Positions 1-11,280 of a stretch of DNA of 64,000 nucleotides are shown here, piece after piece; position 1 is the first letter of the stretch, and the number at the start of each line of letters is the position of its first letter. The notes beneath the pieces are model-generated. The model had not been told where the DNA came from, ran no database searches, and saw nothing but the letters and a program-made list of their open reading frames with translations. Both the position numbers and the translations under genes were made by a program. The stretch is from Spizellomyces punctatus DAOM BR117. Lineage: Eukaryota > Chytridiomycota > Chytridiomycetes > Spizellomycetales > Spizellomycetaceae. The stretch lies in the NCBI RefSeq assembly GCF_000182565.1, contig NW_015971539.1, positions 801,219 through 865,218 of the forward strand, read 5' to 3'.

Positions 1-880
1 TGACTGCTTCTGGCTCATTTCTCCACATTTCTCCAATAATGACTGAGATATCCTTGTTGTTTGCGCCTGCGTGTTTCGCGAGGACCTCGTGCTGCTTTTC
101 CATGCGATCTGGTACACATCAATATGATAAGTAAGCGCGCATTCAGACGAATGCGTTTCAATACTTACACGTCATAAAGGAGTTTGCTGGGCGTGGTATT
201 CGTTTAGGAGCAGCAGGCTTGGGATTTGTGGACACAAGGTATGATGGAAAGCCATATTGTGTTGTCGGAAATGAGGTTACGGGGTGGGGTGCAGAAGGGA
301 CCATTACGGGGGTATACCCTTCCGGCACCAAAACGAGCTGCTGTCCGGCAGTACTGTATACGTGCCGTGCGGGTAAGACTTGAGGTGCTCCCGGCTGGGG
401 TACGAGAGGTCCTGGCTGTTGATACATTTGCATTGTGGGTAGCGTTTGCATCGGCGCTATGGACGCTGGGGCACCACCCGCCATATGACGCTGCACTTGT
501 GCCATCATCATTGGGTCGTTTATAGAGTACCCCGTCATTGGTGGAGTCTGCTGGTATACTACTGCAGGCGTTGGCTGAAGAGCGGGTTCAGAAGATCGCA
601 AGTAAGAATATGTGTTTGGGATGGTCACGAACGGCATAACTGCTCCGGCTGACCAAAATCGAAGGCGACTGTGGGAGATGGGTGTGTAATCAATTCGGTA
701 ATCTCGCACGCCAATGAGCAGTAATTAATTGAAAGGAGACAGGGAAGGAGTATGTGTTTAATCTGGTAAAATCTTACTGCGCTGCACTGCGCACGGCGTG
801 TCCGTCTTGCGTACTATGGAGCACGTCTCCTTTAATGCATCAAAGGCATTAACGGGGCTATGTCTTGCTTTTATGTTCAT
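1..880 (-). CDS. HMG-box DNA-binding protein (partial, runs off left edge)
   Basis: Partial minus-strand gene. A Pro/Gln/Tyr/Met-rich N-terminal region leads into an HMG box: the exon at 169-702 ends with KRIPRPANSFMT. After a 60 bp intron (109-168, GTAAGT...CAG) the box continues at 1-108 with YRMEKQHEVLAKHAG and an ISVIIGEMWRNE helix before leaving the window. The RPxNxFM...IIGxMWR pattern is that of the MATA/SOX-TCF class of single HMG-box, sequence-specific nuclear transcription factors, which includes fungal mating-type and sex-locus proteins. A further 75 bp intron (703-777) with matching phase would add a short 5' exon starting at the ATG at 880; an internal ATG inside the 169-702 exon could be the start instead. 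The HMG assignment is strong. Any sex-locus role is only possible: the flanking genes usual for Mucorales sex loci are not seen here and the other side is missing. Confidence 0.8.
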
Positions 881-2246
881 ACCAGCGGATGTCTCACGCA
901 ATTGGTACTGATGGCATGGTAAACATTGTGATTTAGGGTAGGGGTCGGAAGACAACTGGGACAGCTGCTGCGCGGCGGAACTACCGAGGGCGCACTTACC
1001 TAATCACACTATTGTTCTGGAGCCACGGCCGTGTTCTGATACCTGGGTCTCCCAGCTGTCCCGAAAGCCGCAGTTGCGTCTGGGGAACTATGGTGCCCGT
1101 AACCGGAAACGTCAGTCGTTCCCCACGAGGAATATGCTGCTATACAAGTGATGGGCGTTGTCATCTCCTTGCATGCTTCTACCAAGAAATCGGAACCAAC
1201 GAGACTGAACACGAGGGATGTTTATGCCCTTCAATTGAATTGTGCTAGAAGAATGGTTCCAAAGGGGTCTTCAGGCGTCAACTCTGCAAAGGCAAAGAGG
1301 GTTCCGTTTGTCATTCACGAAAAAACCGGAGAGCGGGACGATTATGCTTTTTGAGCTGCAAAGTTCGATATCAAGGACTTAAGGACCACTTTGTTTTAAT
1401 GAACTGAAGGAGATCCAAAGACCTGGAATTCTTGTTCTACTTGTCGCTGTCGTGTTGGATAATCATATTAATCATATTCGCATTGGCCCCAGGGTCCAGG
1501 TTTCTGAACGTTCGGAGACGTCATGCATTCAGGCCGAGACATACTGACTGAAATTGGAAGCACCGGAGTTCATCCGGTTGGCGGTGTTTAACCCTGATAA
1601 GCAGTCGCTAATGCTTACGTGCATATCACCTAAAACGTATCAACGCGCAATACGGAACGCGATGGTAGCTTTCTCCTAAATCAGACAAGCAGGTCCAGCA
1701 CAAGGGTCACATATCTAGCTAGTTTGACAGACTTGTATCAGATATGCACATCTTGTCGCACCATTCATCCAAAATATAAAACCATTAGGCACAAATAAAT
1801 TAAGAAAAAAAAAGACATCAGGTCTACTGTCGGGGAAATGGATGTTTTCCGACAGTGGAGGAAGGCAGTGATTTGACATCCACGGCTATATCTGCTGGTA
1901 AGTCTTGACAAAAGACGAGATAAATTCCGAAAGTGGGAATGAGGTATAAAAGAAAGTGACAATACCAGTTTTGCCTGGGGGATATATCGCTTGCAATGAG
2001 ATGGTGAAAATAATTCAGACGCGCATCATAATATCAAATATCGCCCAAGTTGAAATCTTTCAGATCTAGCTTGCAATCCAATGTAAGACGTCGTGATAGA
2101 AGAGTATATTAGTCAGTGGGTGACCGTAATACCCGACAGGCAAAAAGGAAAATGCATCTTTATTTGAAGTCCGATCATAATCCTTCTTCGAGGAATATCT
2201 TGTCCTCATGCTTCGTGAGCACTGACAAGTGCAGGATATTCCCAGC
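881..2246. other. Gene-poor intergenic stretch
   Basis: No convincing coding sequence on either strand; only short ORFs without conserved features. It is probably the 5' region of the HMG-box gene (a GTAAGT donor-like site occurs on the minus strand near 1003) and the promoter of the large LRR gene. An imperfect hairpin is visible at about 1826-1855 (ctgtcgg...ccgacag arms with a small bulge) just after an A-tract at 1804-1813. Confidence 0.5.
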
Positions 2247-5200
2247 ATGGCCGAAGCTTCCCTTGCCGACAGAGGTCGTATGCAATCCATGACGTTTGCT
2301 CATAGTACGAATCAATCGACGGGTCCATTGAATAAACGAAGCCTTAGCTTGCCTTCCTTAAAATTGGGCAACGATGGTGGTCCAAAGGCAGGGACGAACA
2401 CATTACGTGTTTTGAAGACGAGAGGATGGGTTCCACTTATGATAGCAGCTTTGGAAGGGGAGGCGCCCAAAAAATCTGGGTCGGAGCCCACGCCAGGGCG
2501 ACTGGCTCAAAGCACTTATCCAGAGAGCGAGCTCTTATCAACCGGACACAGTCAACAAAACCTACCTAGCAAACGGCCTCCAGGTCGATCGAAGGTTACA
2601 GAATACGGTGCAGCTTTTTCAGCTAGGATTCCAGAAGTAAACAGCCCGGAAGATAGGTCAGCTGGAACTAAGGAATCTTCAAGGAAATCTAATTATGAGG
2701 CATCCACGAAGTACAGTTCATCGGCTCTGCAAAATCGATCTTCGCCGAGGGCATTTCAAGCTGCAGGTGAGCGATCCATGAACACCAGAGTCAGATCGGC
2801 ATCCTATTCGCAAGAAACCAGAAGCCAGCAGACGAGAGATTTTAATTCGGCACATTCGACGTCCCAAGCATCAGATATTAATTTTGGACAAGATGCAAAG
2901 AGTTTGGCAGATGCGATATCAAGAGGCGATGCGGGCAATACTCCTCAGCACGCAGCAATGATCGTTTCAGCTGCCAATCATCTCTTGGAAGCTGCAAACA
3001 AAGAGATACAGAGTAATAACGACCCACGATATCAAGCTGAGATGAAAAGATTGATAACTGAAGTTAAGCAAAGTAAGACAATTCGTTCAGGTTAGCATGG
3101 CAGATTGCCCAATTTAGTGATATATCCTGCAGTTCTTCCCGAGTTTCGTTCAAAGGCCTGGATATCGCTAGGATCGGGCAATGCACCTCCCTTAGAGACT
3201 GCTATGGAGGTCCTTGGTATACTTAATACAGTGACATCCAGGCTCACAGATCTTGGGAACTTCATGAAACACAATCCTAGTCAAAATCCTGCGAAGGATG
3301 TACGGCCTTCTTACGGCCAAGTGAATGAGTCTGTGTTGGATACTCGACGAAATTTGAAGCCAGAATCGCTTCATTTATCAGTATGTATGGCTTTCCTAAC
3401 TAGATTGGAATCTTGCAGCTGATTTATGGAATTGCTTATAGTCGCAGGAAAGCCAAGAAGCTACCCCGAATTTGAGTGCCAAAGGGCCGATAAAGCCCCA
3501 CTACCAATCATCTGAGATGCTGCATAAATTCTCAATCGCAAATCCCCCCAAATCAAGCTCCACGAAGGAGGAAGATTCACTGCACATGAGAAGATTATCT
3601 GAAATGGACAATAACGAATCGCCGTATGTATCTGCTCCTGAAATCCCGTTAGTAGACGAAACCTTGCAGGCGACAACGGTGGAAGCTGCAACGATGTTTG
3701 CAAAGCCTGAAAATAGATCCCAAAATCCGAAGCAGGTACGCGATGAGACTGTATATGCTCCTCTGGCAGGAATTTTAAGTTGTTTATCTAGGCAAGTTTA
3801 CCACCTACTACCTCCTCGGAATCTTCTTTTGCCAGCAAGAAACATGCCGTTTCTCCACTACAAGAAGCCACCACAAGAAATCCACTCCAGCAGGGCAACC
3901 CGAGCACCAGAAGGTCACATGCAAGACAACCTTCCGATGTCATGCAAGATATTCCAATAACTAAGAACTACCAACCTTGGATAAGAGAACCGACAGACAA
4001 GACACCCGGTTCTGCACACCAAAGTATCGCTTCCGGAAATACTGGAGTAGCTACAGATGTAGATAACGCTTGGGTTGAGGAAGTGCAACCCTTGCAAGAT
4101 TCTCTTGTATGGCGACCACAGACTGGATCGCTACCTAGCGATGGCGCGGTCGAAACCGGTGAGTTTTCAATGACGGGAAACACGAGTCCAGCAGAGAACA
4201 TCGGTGTGAACTCGCAGAATCAGCAAGTTCTAGTGAGGAACAGATTTCATTCCCCTCTGGATGAACCTTCAAGTATCGAAACCGAACCATTGATGGATGC
4301 TGGATTGCGACTACGGTCGCAAAGAAGGTTGGAATATAATAGCATCCTTCCTGATGCATCTACCAGCATTCAAACTGCGGGCATTGGGCAGATTCAACCA
4401 GATAGGGCCGCTCCATTCGACTCTCAAACTTCAACAAGCAACGCACATATAAAAATGAAGTCTCAAGCAGAAGCAGCACCATTAATTCCGTACAACCGTA
4501 CCTCCAAAGTATCCGGCGCGGCAATAGCTGGGACAGACACCGTTGCAGAAGCTATTGGAAAAATTCCCAACCCACCTGTTAACAGCGGACCTATTTTTGT
4601 GGTCAACTGGGCTCCGGGAGGAGACCTCCCATCCGCACAAGATGTGTCCGCGGAACAGGGAACAGTCGCAATTCGCCCCCAGCAGCATGTAGCAAAATTA
4701 GCAGCAGAGCAGTCAGAATTGGTAAAGCCATCAAAAGCCAAGCATATCACGGAGGATTTCGGTACAACACCGGCTGCAGAGTCTAGTCTGGCAGGCGGAG
4801 AGGTAGTTCCACAGGCAGCCGTGTCAGGAGGGAGCAATACCGTTATCGTAAAAAACAACCCTGTGGATGCCCAAGCACCAGTGGTTCAGCAGAATTTGCA
4901 TTCTCAACAGCAAAATGAAACAGAAGGTGAATCGGCTACCGTTGAAGTTTACGATGTTTATGGCACTCGAAAACGACTTCGATTTTGTCCCTGGATATCT
5001 TGGCGAAGCGACGGTGGTGGGGGAAGCCGAAGGCGAAATCGCAGCGGACCTTGTGCGGCCTGCTGCTCCTGCAGAACCCTTTGTAAGGGAGTGTGTGGAA
5101 CATTGTTATTAGGGTTCTTGGTCCTGCTTTTCTTGACGAATCTAGTGATTCTGAACGTCTCCGTGGTTCGAGATACCATTAATATGAAGAGCGCCCTGGC

Positions 5201-8200
5201 GAATATCGTTATTCCACCGGATGGTGGATCTACAACTATCCGGACCTCGTCCACCACCACCCGAAGCTCTTCTGCCGCGGTCTCAATTACATTATCAAGT
5301 ATGTTACCCAGCGATATTCCAATTATCAGCGCGCACCTATCAGAGAGCACGACCATTTCTTCCACCAGTTCCCTTACTAGTTCCATGTCTTGGACCTCGT
5401 CGAACATAATTTTGAGCACTTCTTCTATTTCTTCGCCGTTGAGTCTTACAGAAACCGCTTCCACGTCGCTCTCTGGAAGCCAGTCATCAACCTGGAGTGC
5501 AGTGGCAAGCACAAGCACAACTTCGAGTACTACCTTATCAAGTTTTTCGCAGTCAAGCTCGAATGTGGTAGCCAGCTCAAGCTTGTTGTCAACCTTCGAC
5601 TCATCTACAAGTATGCTGAGCGCCACGACATCACAGAGTGCCTCTGACTTTTCAACCAGTCCATCCTCTTCCGGTTCAACTCAACAGTCAACTATGTCAT
5701 CAAGTCAATCTCTGGCTTCTGAAATATCCAGCGTATCTACGTCTACGTCTGGGTTGACAACACCTTCCACATCATCCAGTGCAATTCAGACGTCGTACAC
5801 GGGGTGGAGCCAAACATCAAGTAGCATGCCGCTTCCGAGCTCGAGTGTGTCGTCATCTCAAACTGCGGGCGGATCATCCACCTCTAGCAGTGCGTCCGCT
5901 AGCGGATCGTTACCCCCCACGTCAAGCTTTAGTATGTCCTCAAGCGATGTCTCCTCGAGTACCACAACGATGTCCAGTAGTACTTCCAATTATGTCCTCA
6001 GCTCCAGCATAATGTCGTCGTACAGTGAGGCAAGCATGACATCCAGCAGCTCAATAACTGACTCCATAACCGTCACACGAATATCAAGCAGTGAAACAGC
6101 TAGCTCAAGCGAATCATTCAGTAGTAGCGTGCCTACCTCTACTGATATATTGAGCTACACACAGACATCTAGCGCTTCTCAGACGCCGCGAAATAGTGTC
6201 ACCGAGACGCCTACCCCCACGCCCACTTCGAGCGAGGTAGTCAGCTCTGAATCCGTATCCGGGACAGTAACCTCCAGCACCACGTCTAGCCTATCATCAA
6301 CTCAAGCACCTACCTCCAGCGCGACATTTAATTTGACATCGCAAGCATCTATCTCTACGGAATATCCAACTGAATCTTCAACTGGAGTAAGTATAGTGAG
6401 CGAAACACTGACCTCGAGTGACGTGGCTTCCTCAACCACGACCTCGATATCGAGCGAAAGGTCTTCCTCGTCACGCGGAGCGTCAACATCAAGCATGGAG
6501 TCTTCGTCAGCAAGCACACAGTCTTCCTCATCGAGTGTAGCGCCTACTTCAAGCATAGAGACGTCGTCAGCAAGCGTAATCTCTTCCTCATCAAGTGTAG
6601 CACCAACATCAAGCACAGCGCCGTCATCAGCAAGCGTAATCACTTCCTCATCAAGCGTAGCACCAACATCAAGCCTAGCGCCGACATCAAGCATAGAGTC
6701 TTCCTCATCGAGTGCCGTGCCGACATCAAGTATAGGGACTTCTTCATCGACCGTGGAGCCTTCGTCATCAAGCCTAGCGCCGACATCAAGCATAGAGTCT
6801 TCCTCATCGAGTGCCGTGCCGACATCAAGTATAGGGACTTCTTCATCGACTGTGGGACCTTCGTCATCAAGCGTAACGCCGACATCAAGTGTAGAGCCTT
6901 TGTCAGCAAGCGTAGAGTCTTCCTCATCAAGTGTAACACCAACATCAAGCATAGAATCGTCATCAGCAAGCATAGTGTCTTCCTCATCAAGTGTAACGCC
7001 AACTTCAAGCATCGAGCCCTCTTCATCAACCATGGAGCCTTCGTCATCAAGCGTAACGCCTACATCAAGCATAGAGCCGTCGTCAGCAACCGTGGAGTCC
7101 TCATCCAGCGTAGAGCCTACCTCGAGCGTCCAGCTTACATCGATGCAAGAATCGTCATCGTCATCTCTGCTTCAAACACCGACGTCGAGTATGGAACCTA
7201 CATCGAGCGAAGAGTCTTCGTCATCAAGCGATATGCCCACCTCAAGTATAGAGCCTACCTCGAGCGAGCAGCCTTCATCATCAAGCGATACGCCCACCTC
7301 AAGCGTGAGCGTAGAGCCTACCACAAGCATAGAAATCTCATCATCAAGCGGAACACCGACGTCGAGCATGCAATTCACGTCAAGCGAGGAGTCTTCCTCG
7401 TCAAGTGAGGCGCCGACATCAAGCGCTGCATCCACGTCGAGCGAGACCTCAATTTCATCAAGCGAAGGAGTATCTTCTACCGAATTCAGCCAAACGCTTT
7501 CCTCAAGCACACTAAGCGAGACACCAACATCGAGTGAATCAGCTACCGTAACCTCCAGTGAAAACTATAGTTCCAGCGCTCAATCATCATCAGCGTCGCC
7601 CACTCCAACAGCTTCACCTTTACTTCGTATCTGGCCGTATCAAAGCAAGCAAATCGGCGACCCATTAGATGCAACGGAACTGTCCCAGCGGGCGTCGTGC
7701 GAGAACGCACGGACATCGGCTACCACTCCGAATGATTTCCTCACCAACTCTTGCGGCGGCTGTCTTCAGGACATTGGAATTTTGACGGCAGAAGTCCTCA
7801 ACTTCTGTGTTATGGGTCTTTTCAACCAGGACAGTGGGCCTTTCACAGGCTGGATGTCAACCACGAATGTCTGCCAAGGATGGGACCTCACAGGCGGTGG
7901 AATTGCCCACATTACCTGTAGTGGTCCAAATGTTACCGGGCTGTAAGTGTTATAGTTTACATGACGATCTATCCATTTTTCTGTGGAAAAATGGGGGCCA
8001 TGATGACTTGACCACCCTAATTTCCTTTGCAGATCGATTACAAGTGACTTAGTGAACGGGATGCCTTCATATATGGGCAAGCTTCTATCGCTTGAGACGC
8101 TGTAAGTGAACAAAAAAGCATGTATTTTTGCGACTACAGTACATTGAGGATCTTACAAGTGAAGTTCACGATGTGTAGGGAAGTCAGCAGGTTAGGAAAT

Positions 8201-8950
8201 GTCGACTCGTCTGCTCCGTTTGCCGCGGAATTTTGGCAATTGCCCCATTTACAAGATGTGTATGTTTTGTGGCAGTCAGGTTTGCACATCAAGTACTCTT
8301 TCTGAAATTCACCCACTTGCGTTTTGTATCCAGAACCATTAGCGAAGGTATCTGGGACATCACCTTCCCAGCAAACGTCACTTCTTTAAAGAGACTGTTA
8401 GTAGTTTTTGAAGACAGTGTCACTAGCTATTATATTACTAACAAAGTATGTTGCCTCTCCGTCACAGTGTTATCAGAAACATGGATATCGTAACATCATC
8501 TCTACAAAACTTGGCTACCGCGCCATTGGAGAGAATGTAAGTCGTTCGGCCCCGGGTCACCGAAAAGGACAAAATAATTAACAACCACCCTTTCACAACA
8601 GTACCTTCATTGTGGTGGATCTAAGCGGACTCGGAACGATACCGTCTTGGATTGGTGGCAGTCAGACTTGGTCCCAAACTCTCCAGTCCCTGCAATTCGA
8701 GTACACTGGATTGGGAGGTGCAATTCCAACGAACCTGCAAAATCTTGCCTCGCTGACGGTTATGTAAGACTTCATTGCTTTTAGAGTTCCAGTCAACCAG
8801 GCCTGATGATTTGCTTTTTGTAGCTCACTCGCACACAACTCCCTTACGGGATCTATTCCTGCACCAGTCTGCAGCTTAAGTCTGTCAGTCTGCGACATGA
8901 GATCTAACCCAAGCTTGGTCAGAGGAACGTGCGCAAAATGTCTAGATTGA
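2247..8950 (+). CDS. Giant type II membrane protein: cytoplasmic region, TM, Ser/Thr-rich stalk, C-terminal plant-type LRRs
   Basis: Ten inferred exons (2247-3072, 3133-3380, 3442-3735, 3792-7942, 8033-8101, 8191-8259, 8334-8396, 8468-8536, 8602-8763, 8824-8950) give about 2025 residues with consistent phases. Residues 1-890 are polar, with a helical segment near 230-350. A basic, Cys-rich juxtamembrane patch (SRRRNRSGPCAACC, possible palmitoylation) precedes one hydrophobic span at about 892-914. There is no signal peptide, so the N terminus should face the cytosol. Residues about 930-1730 are almost pure Ser/Thr/Pro with tandem repeats, a mucin-like O-glycosylation stalk. Then comes a Cys-paired LRR N-cap (about 1735-1840) resembling plant LRRNT, and short LRRs with IPxxLxxL-type repeats, closed by a Cys-containing C-cap. 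It is likely a cell-surface adhesin or receptor with outward-facing LRRs; ligand and function are unknown. The start is the ATG at 2247; an upstream in-frame GTG is not a start. Confidence 0.8.
6480..7480 (+). repeat. Ser-rich coding tandem repeats in the LRR protein stalk
   Basis: This stretch encodes repeated blocks of the form (A/T)PTSSIE(S/P)SSAS-SSSS. The clearest recent duplication is a 99 bp (33-codon) unit beginning at 6671 and again at 6770, nearly identical for about 85 bp. The remainder are diverged 13-16-codon units. All repeats keep frame. Such tracts usually form extended, O-mannosylated stalks and vary in length between strains; that variability is inference here. Confidence 0.8.
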
Positions 8951-9094
8951 TGCCTTTTCTCGTCTTAATCAATTAAATGACAAAAAAAAAAATTAAATAT
9001 CCGGATGAGGCTCTCCAATTAAATATCGTGGAAATCATGTATGGAGTGCCTGGCCCGTAAGCCTTTGGCGTTGATGAGCAGCCATTCCTTCAAA

Positions 9095-9801
9095 TCATTC
9101 TTCACGCTCGTGTTCCGTGATCCAGACTTTTTCGTGATCGCCGATGACCCAGGCAAGGACTGCGGGTAAATGTATGGCACCAGGAGCGGCATTTGCATGT
9201 TTTCTGTAAGGAGAATGAGCTATATGATAGAATCGTTGGTTGAAAGAAAAGGTATGAGCTGAAGGAGCAACATCAAGATTATAGCACACAGTCTTTACAT
9301 GAACATAGAGGAAACCTGATCGCATCGGATATGTGATGGCTTCAGACACCATGATCTGAAAACGACCGGGATGAATTAGTCGCAAATCTGCCAAGACATG
9401 TAGTAAACAATATCCGTGCCTGTTTGATTCGCTTCTCGAGGTCAAATCCGGTATCGATCTCAACTCGGTTGATGAGAAGTGGAGGGTTATGGTCTTCTTG
9501 CCTCACGATTCCATAGTTCTTGACCTAACACCCAGTCCGTCAAGTTCGACCACAAACTAATCTGAAAGCATTTTCTACCGGCAGAATTAATGGCTGGACA
9601 CCTGCTAATTTCAGGCGAGCCTGGCAAGACTTGTTGGATATAATTCTTCAGGTGGTGACCACTGCGTGAACGTACTGCTTCTTCTTTCACCCGCTCCTGG
9701 AGCCACGCTTTTGCCTCCACATCCAACTCAATGTCATCGTCCTGGACACTATTCTCTCCTTCGTCCAACAAAGTATGGACTCTGCTGTTGTGATCTGCCA
9801 T
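9095..9801 (-). CDS. Hypothetical multi-exon protein
   Basis: Product not recognised. The first exon starts with the ATG at 9801 and encodes an acidic then charged helical N terminus (DDDIELDVEAKAWLQERV, then HHLKNYIQQ). A middle coding segment reads VKNYGIVRQEDHNPPLL and INRVEIDTGFDLEKRIKQ, the first part following a TTAG acceptor. The next segment contains IMVSEAITYPMRSGFLYVHV, and the last ends with AWVIGDHEKVWITEHEREE before the stop at 9095. Several introns must be removed to join these segments and I could not fix all donors. The gene is divergent from the dehydrogenase that starts 173 bp away, so the two share a promoter region. Coding potential is supported by conserved-looking amphipathic segments only. 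Confidence 0.5.
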
Positions 9802-9973
9802 AGGTTCTTGCTGTATCACTGTCTCATCGCGATTGGGGCTTATGGCTACAGCCACGTGATACGATCGGGTAAACTTACAAGCATCGCAATGTCAAGTTAT
9901 AAAGCTCCCCATCTCAGTGACATCCCTCGCTTGTAAAACCCTCCCAGCTCTGAAGTATCGTACCTCATTCACT

Positions 9974-11280
9974 ATGAGTGCTCCTGATTTGTCTCTCAAG
10001 ACCCTATTTGATGTCAAGGGCAAAGTTGCTCTGGTTACCGGTGGTGGAACAGGAATTGGCAAGAGTGAGTTGTATTAAAATCGGTGCCTTTATACAGCGT
10101 ATTCTCGCTTACAGTTGTTTATTTATACCGCTCTATAGTGATTGCCGCTGCGTTGGTACAAAATGGTGCAAGAGGTGAGCTGCAAATTTGTCAGGCTGTG
10201 GTGTGGTCTGCATTGGTCTAATATGTTGTATAGTGTACATTGCGTCGCGAAAGAAGCAAGTTGTGGATGAGACCGCAAAAGAACTCACTGAAATGGGCCC
10301 GGGTGAATGCATTGCACTCGTAGCGGACCTGGGTACCAAAGCGCAGGCGCATGCTCTTGCGGACCAAATCAAGCAACGCGAGTCAAAACTGCATATTCTG
10401 GTCAATAATGCCGGTATGGCTTGGGGCAGTAATTTGGAGGACTTTGACGAAAAGAACGGATGGGATAGGTTAATGGCTTTAAACGTGAAAAGTGTCTTTT
10501 ATGTAACTACTGCGTAAGTATACATTGGATCCCGGACAGTTGGCGTTTTGGTAATCAACACTCAAATACACCCTTCTAGGTTACTGCCACTTCTTGAGAA
10601 GGGATCTGATGGCAACTTGAGTCCTGCCAGAGTGATCAACATCAGGTGACTGATTGTGACTGATTCATCGTGTATTTTACGTGGTGTAACCTAAAGATTC
10701 TGCCAACCTTCAGCTCTGTCGCTGGCACGGCGGGTTCAGCAGAAGACAAGTTGTCTGCACCAGGCAATGGCACATGGTCTTGTACGTAATGCAGATCCGC
10801 CTGTTCAGTTGAAAGCTAGCTTTGAAGCTAATGATTTTACCTAGATGCTACATCGAAGGCGGCGGTGAATCACTTGACTCGTGTTCTGGCACTCCCTCTA
10901 GCCCGGTATGCGACAGAATCTGTTTTTTACGTTGTGATTTCATTATCCTGATTGACAACAACAGCCGAAACATCCTTGTGAATGCGATTGCTCCGGGGGT
11001 GTTCCCTTCCCGTATGACGAAATTCGGTATTGAGCATGGAATCAGCACTATGGAGAAGCAACAACCTCTCGGTAGGTGGCTGTTCTATTCCGAAAAAGCA
11101 TGCAAAATAATATCCAACTCAACCCTTAATTGATCGTTTGCAGGCCGTATTGGCACAACCGAAGATATGGCTGGATTGGCACTCTTCTTATGCAGTCGTT
11201 CTTCGGCGCATATTACCGGTACCGTCATTCCTATCGATGGTGGGGCGACTATCTCCCTCAATGCCTACGCTAAGTTGTAA
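9974..11280 (+). CDS. Short-chain dehydrogenase/reductase (classical SDR)
   Basis: Eight exons (9974-10064, 10139-10174, 10234-10513, 10580-10645, 10714-10781, 10845-10905, 10965-11071, 11144-11280) encode 281 residues, the usual length of a classical SDR. The cofactor motif TGGGTGIGK (TGxxxGxG) lies at about residue 22, followed by the NNAG motif (LVNNAGMAWG), the active-site Ser region (INISSVAG), the catalytic Tyr-Lys pair in YATSK, and the post-catalytic NAIAPGVFPSRM typical of the family. It should be a soluble NAD(P)H-dependent oxidoreductase of a small alcohol, ketone or 3-oxoacyl substrate. It resembles the RhlG/3-ketoacyl reductase or gluconate 5-dehydrogenase branches, but the substrate cannot be read from sequence. 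Confidence 0.9.

Noticed and set aside
1009-1248. Overlapping ORFs of 67 and 78 codons on opposite strands
   Set aside because: Low complexity of evidence: overlapping, no family features; at most part of the 5' UTR of the HMG-box gene.
1826-1855. Hairpin with ctgtcgg/ccgacag arms as a terminator or small RNA
   Set aside because: Bulged, short, and isolated; nothing else supports an RNA gene, and factor-independent terminators are not expected in a fungus.
3091-3132. 42 bp intron option at the end of the first LRR-gene exon
   Set aside because: The GTAAGA donor at 3073 gives a 60 bp intron in the same phase and a better consensus.
4958-5626. Minus-strand ORF of 222 codons
   Set aside because: Antisense shadow of the membrane span and stalk of the LRR protein; the plus frame has a clear TM and continuous protein.
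6302-7510. Long minus-strand ORFs rich in Asp, Glu and Val-Gly-Val repeats (256 and 112 codons)
   Set aside because: They are the antisense of the Ser-rich repeats of the LRR protein: TCA/TCG/AGC codons read backwards give stop-free frames. No start context, splice site or family feature.
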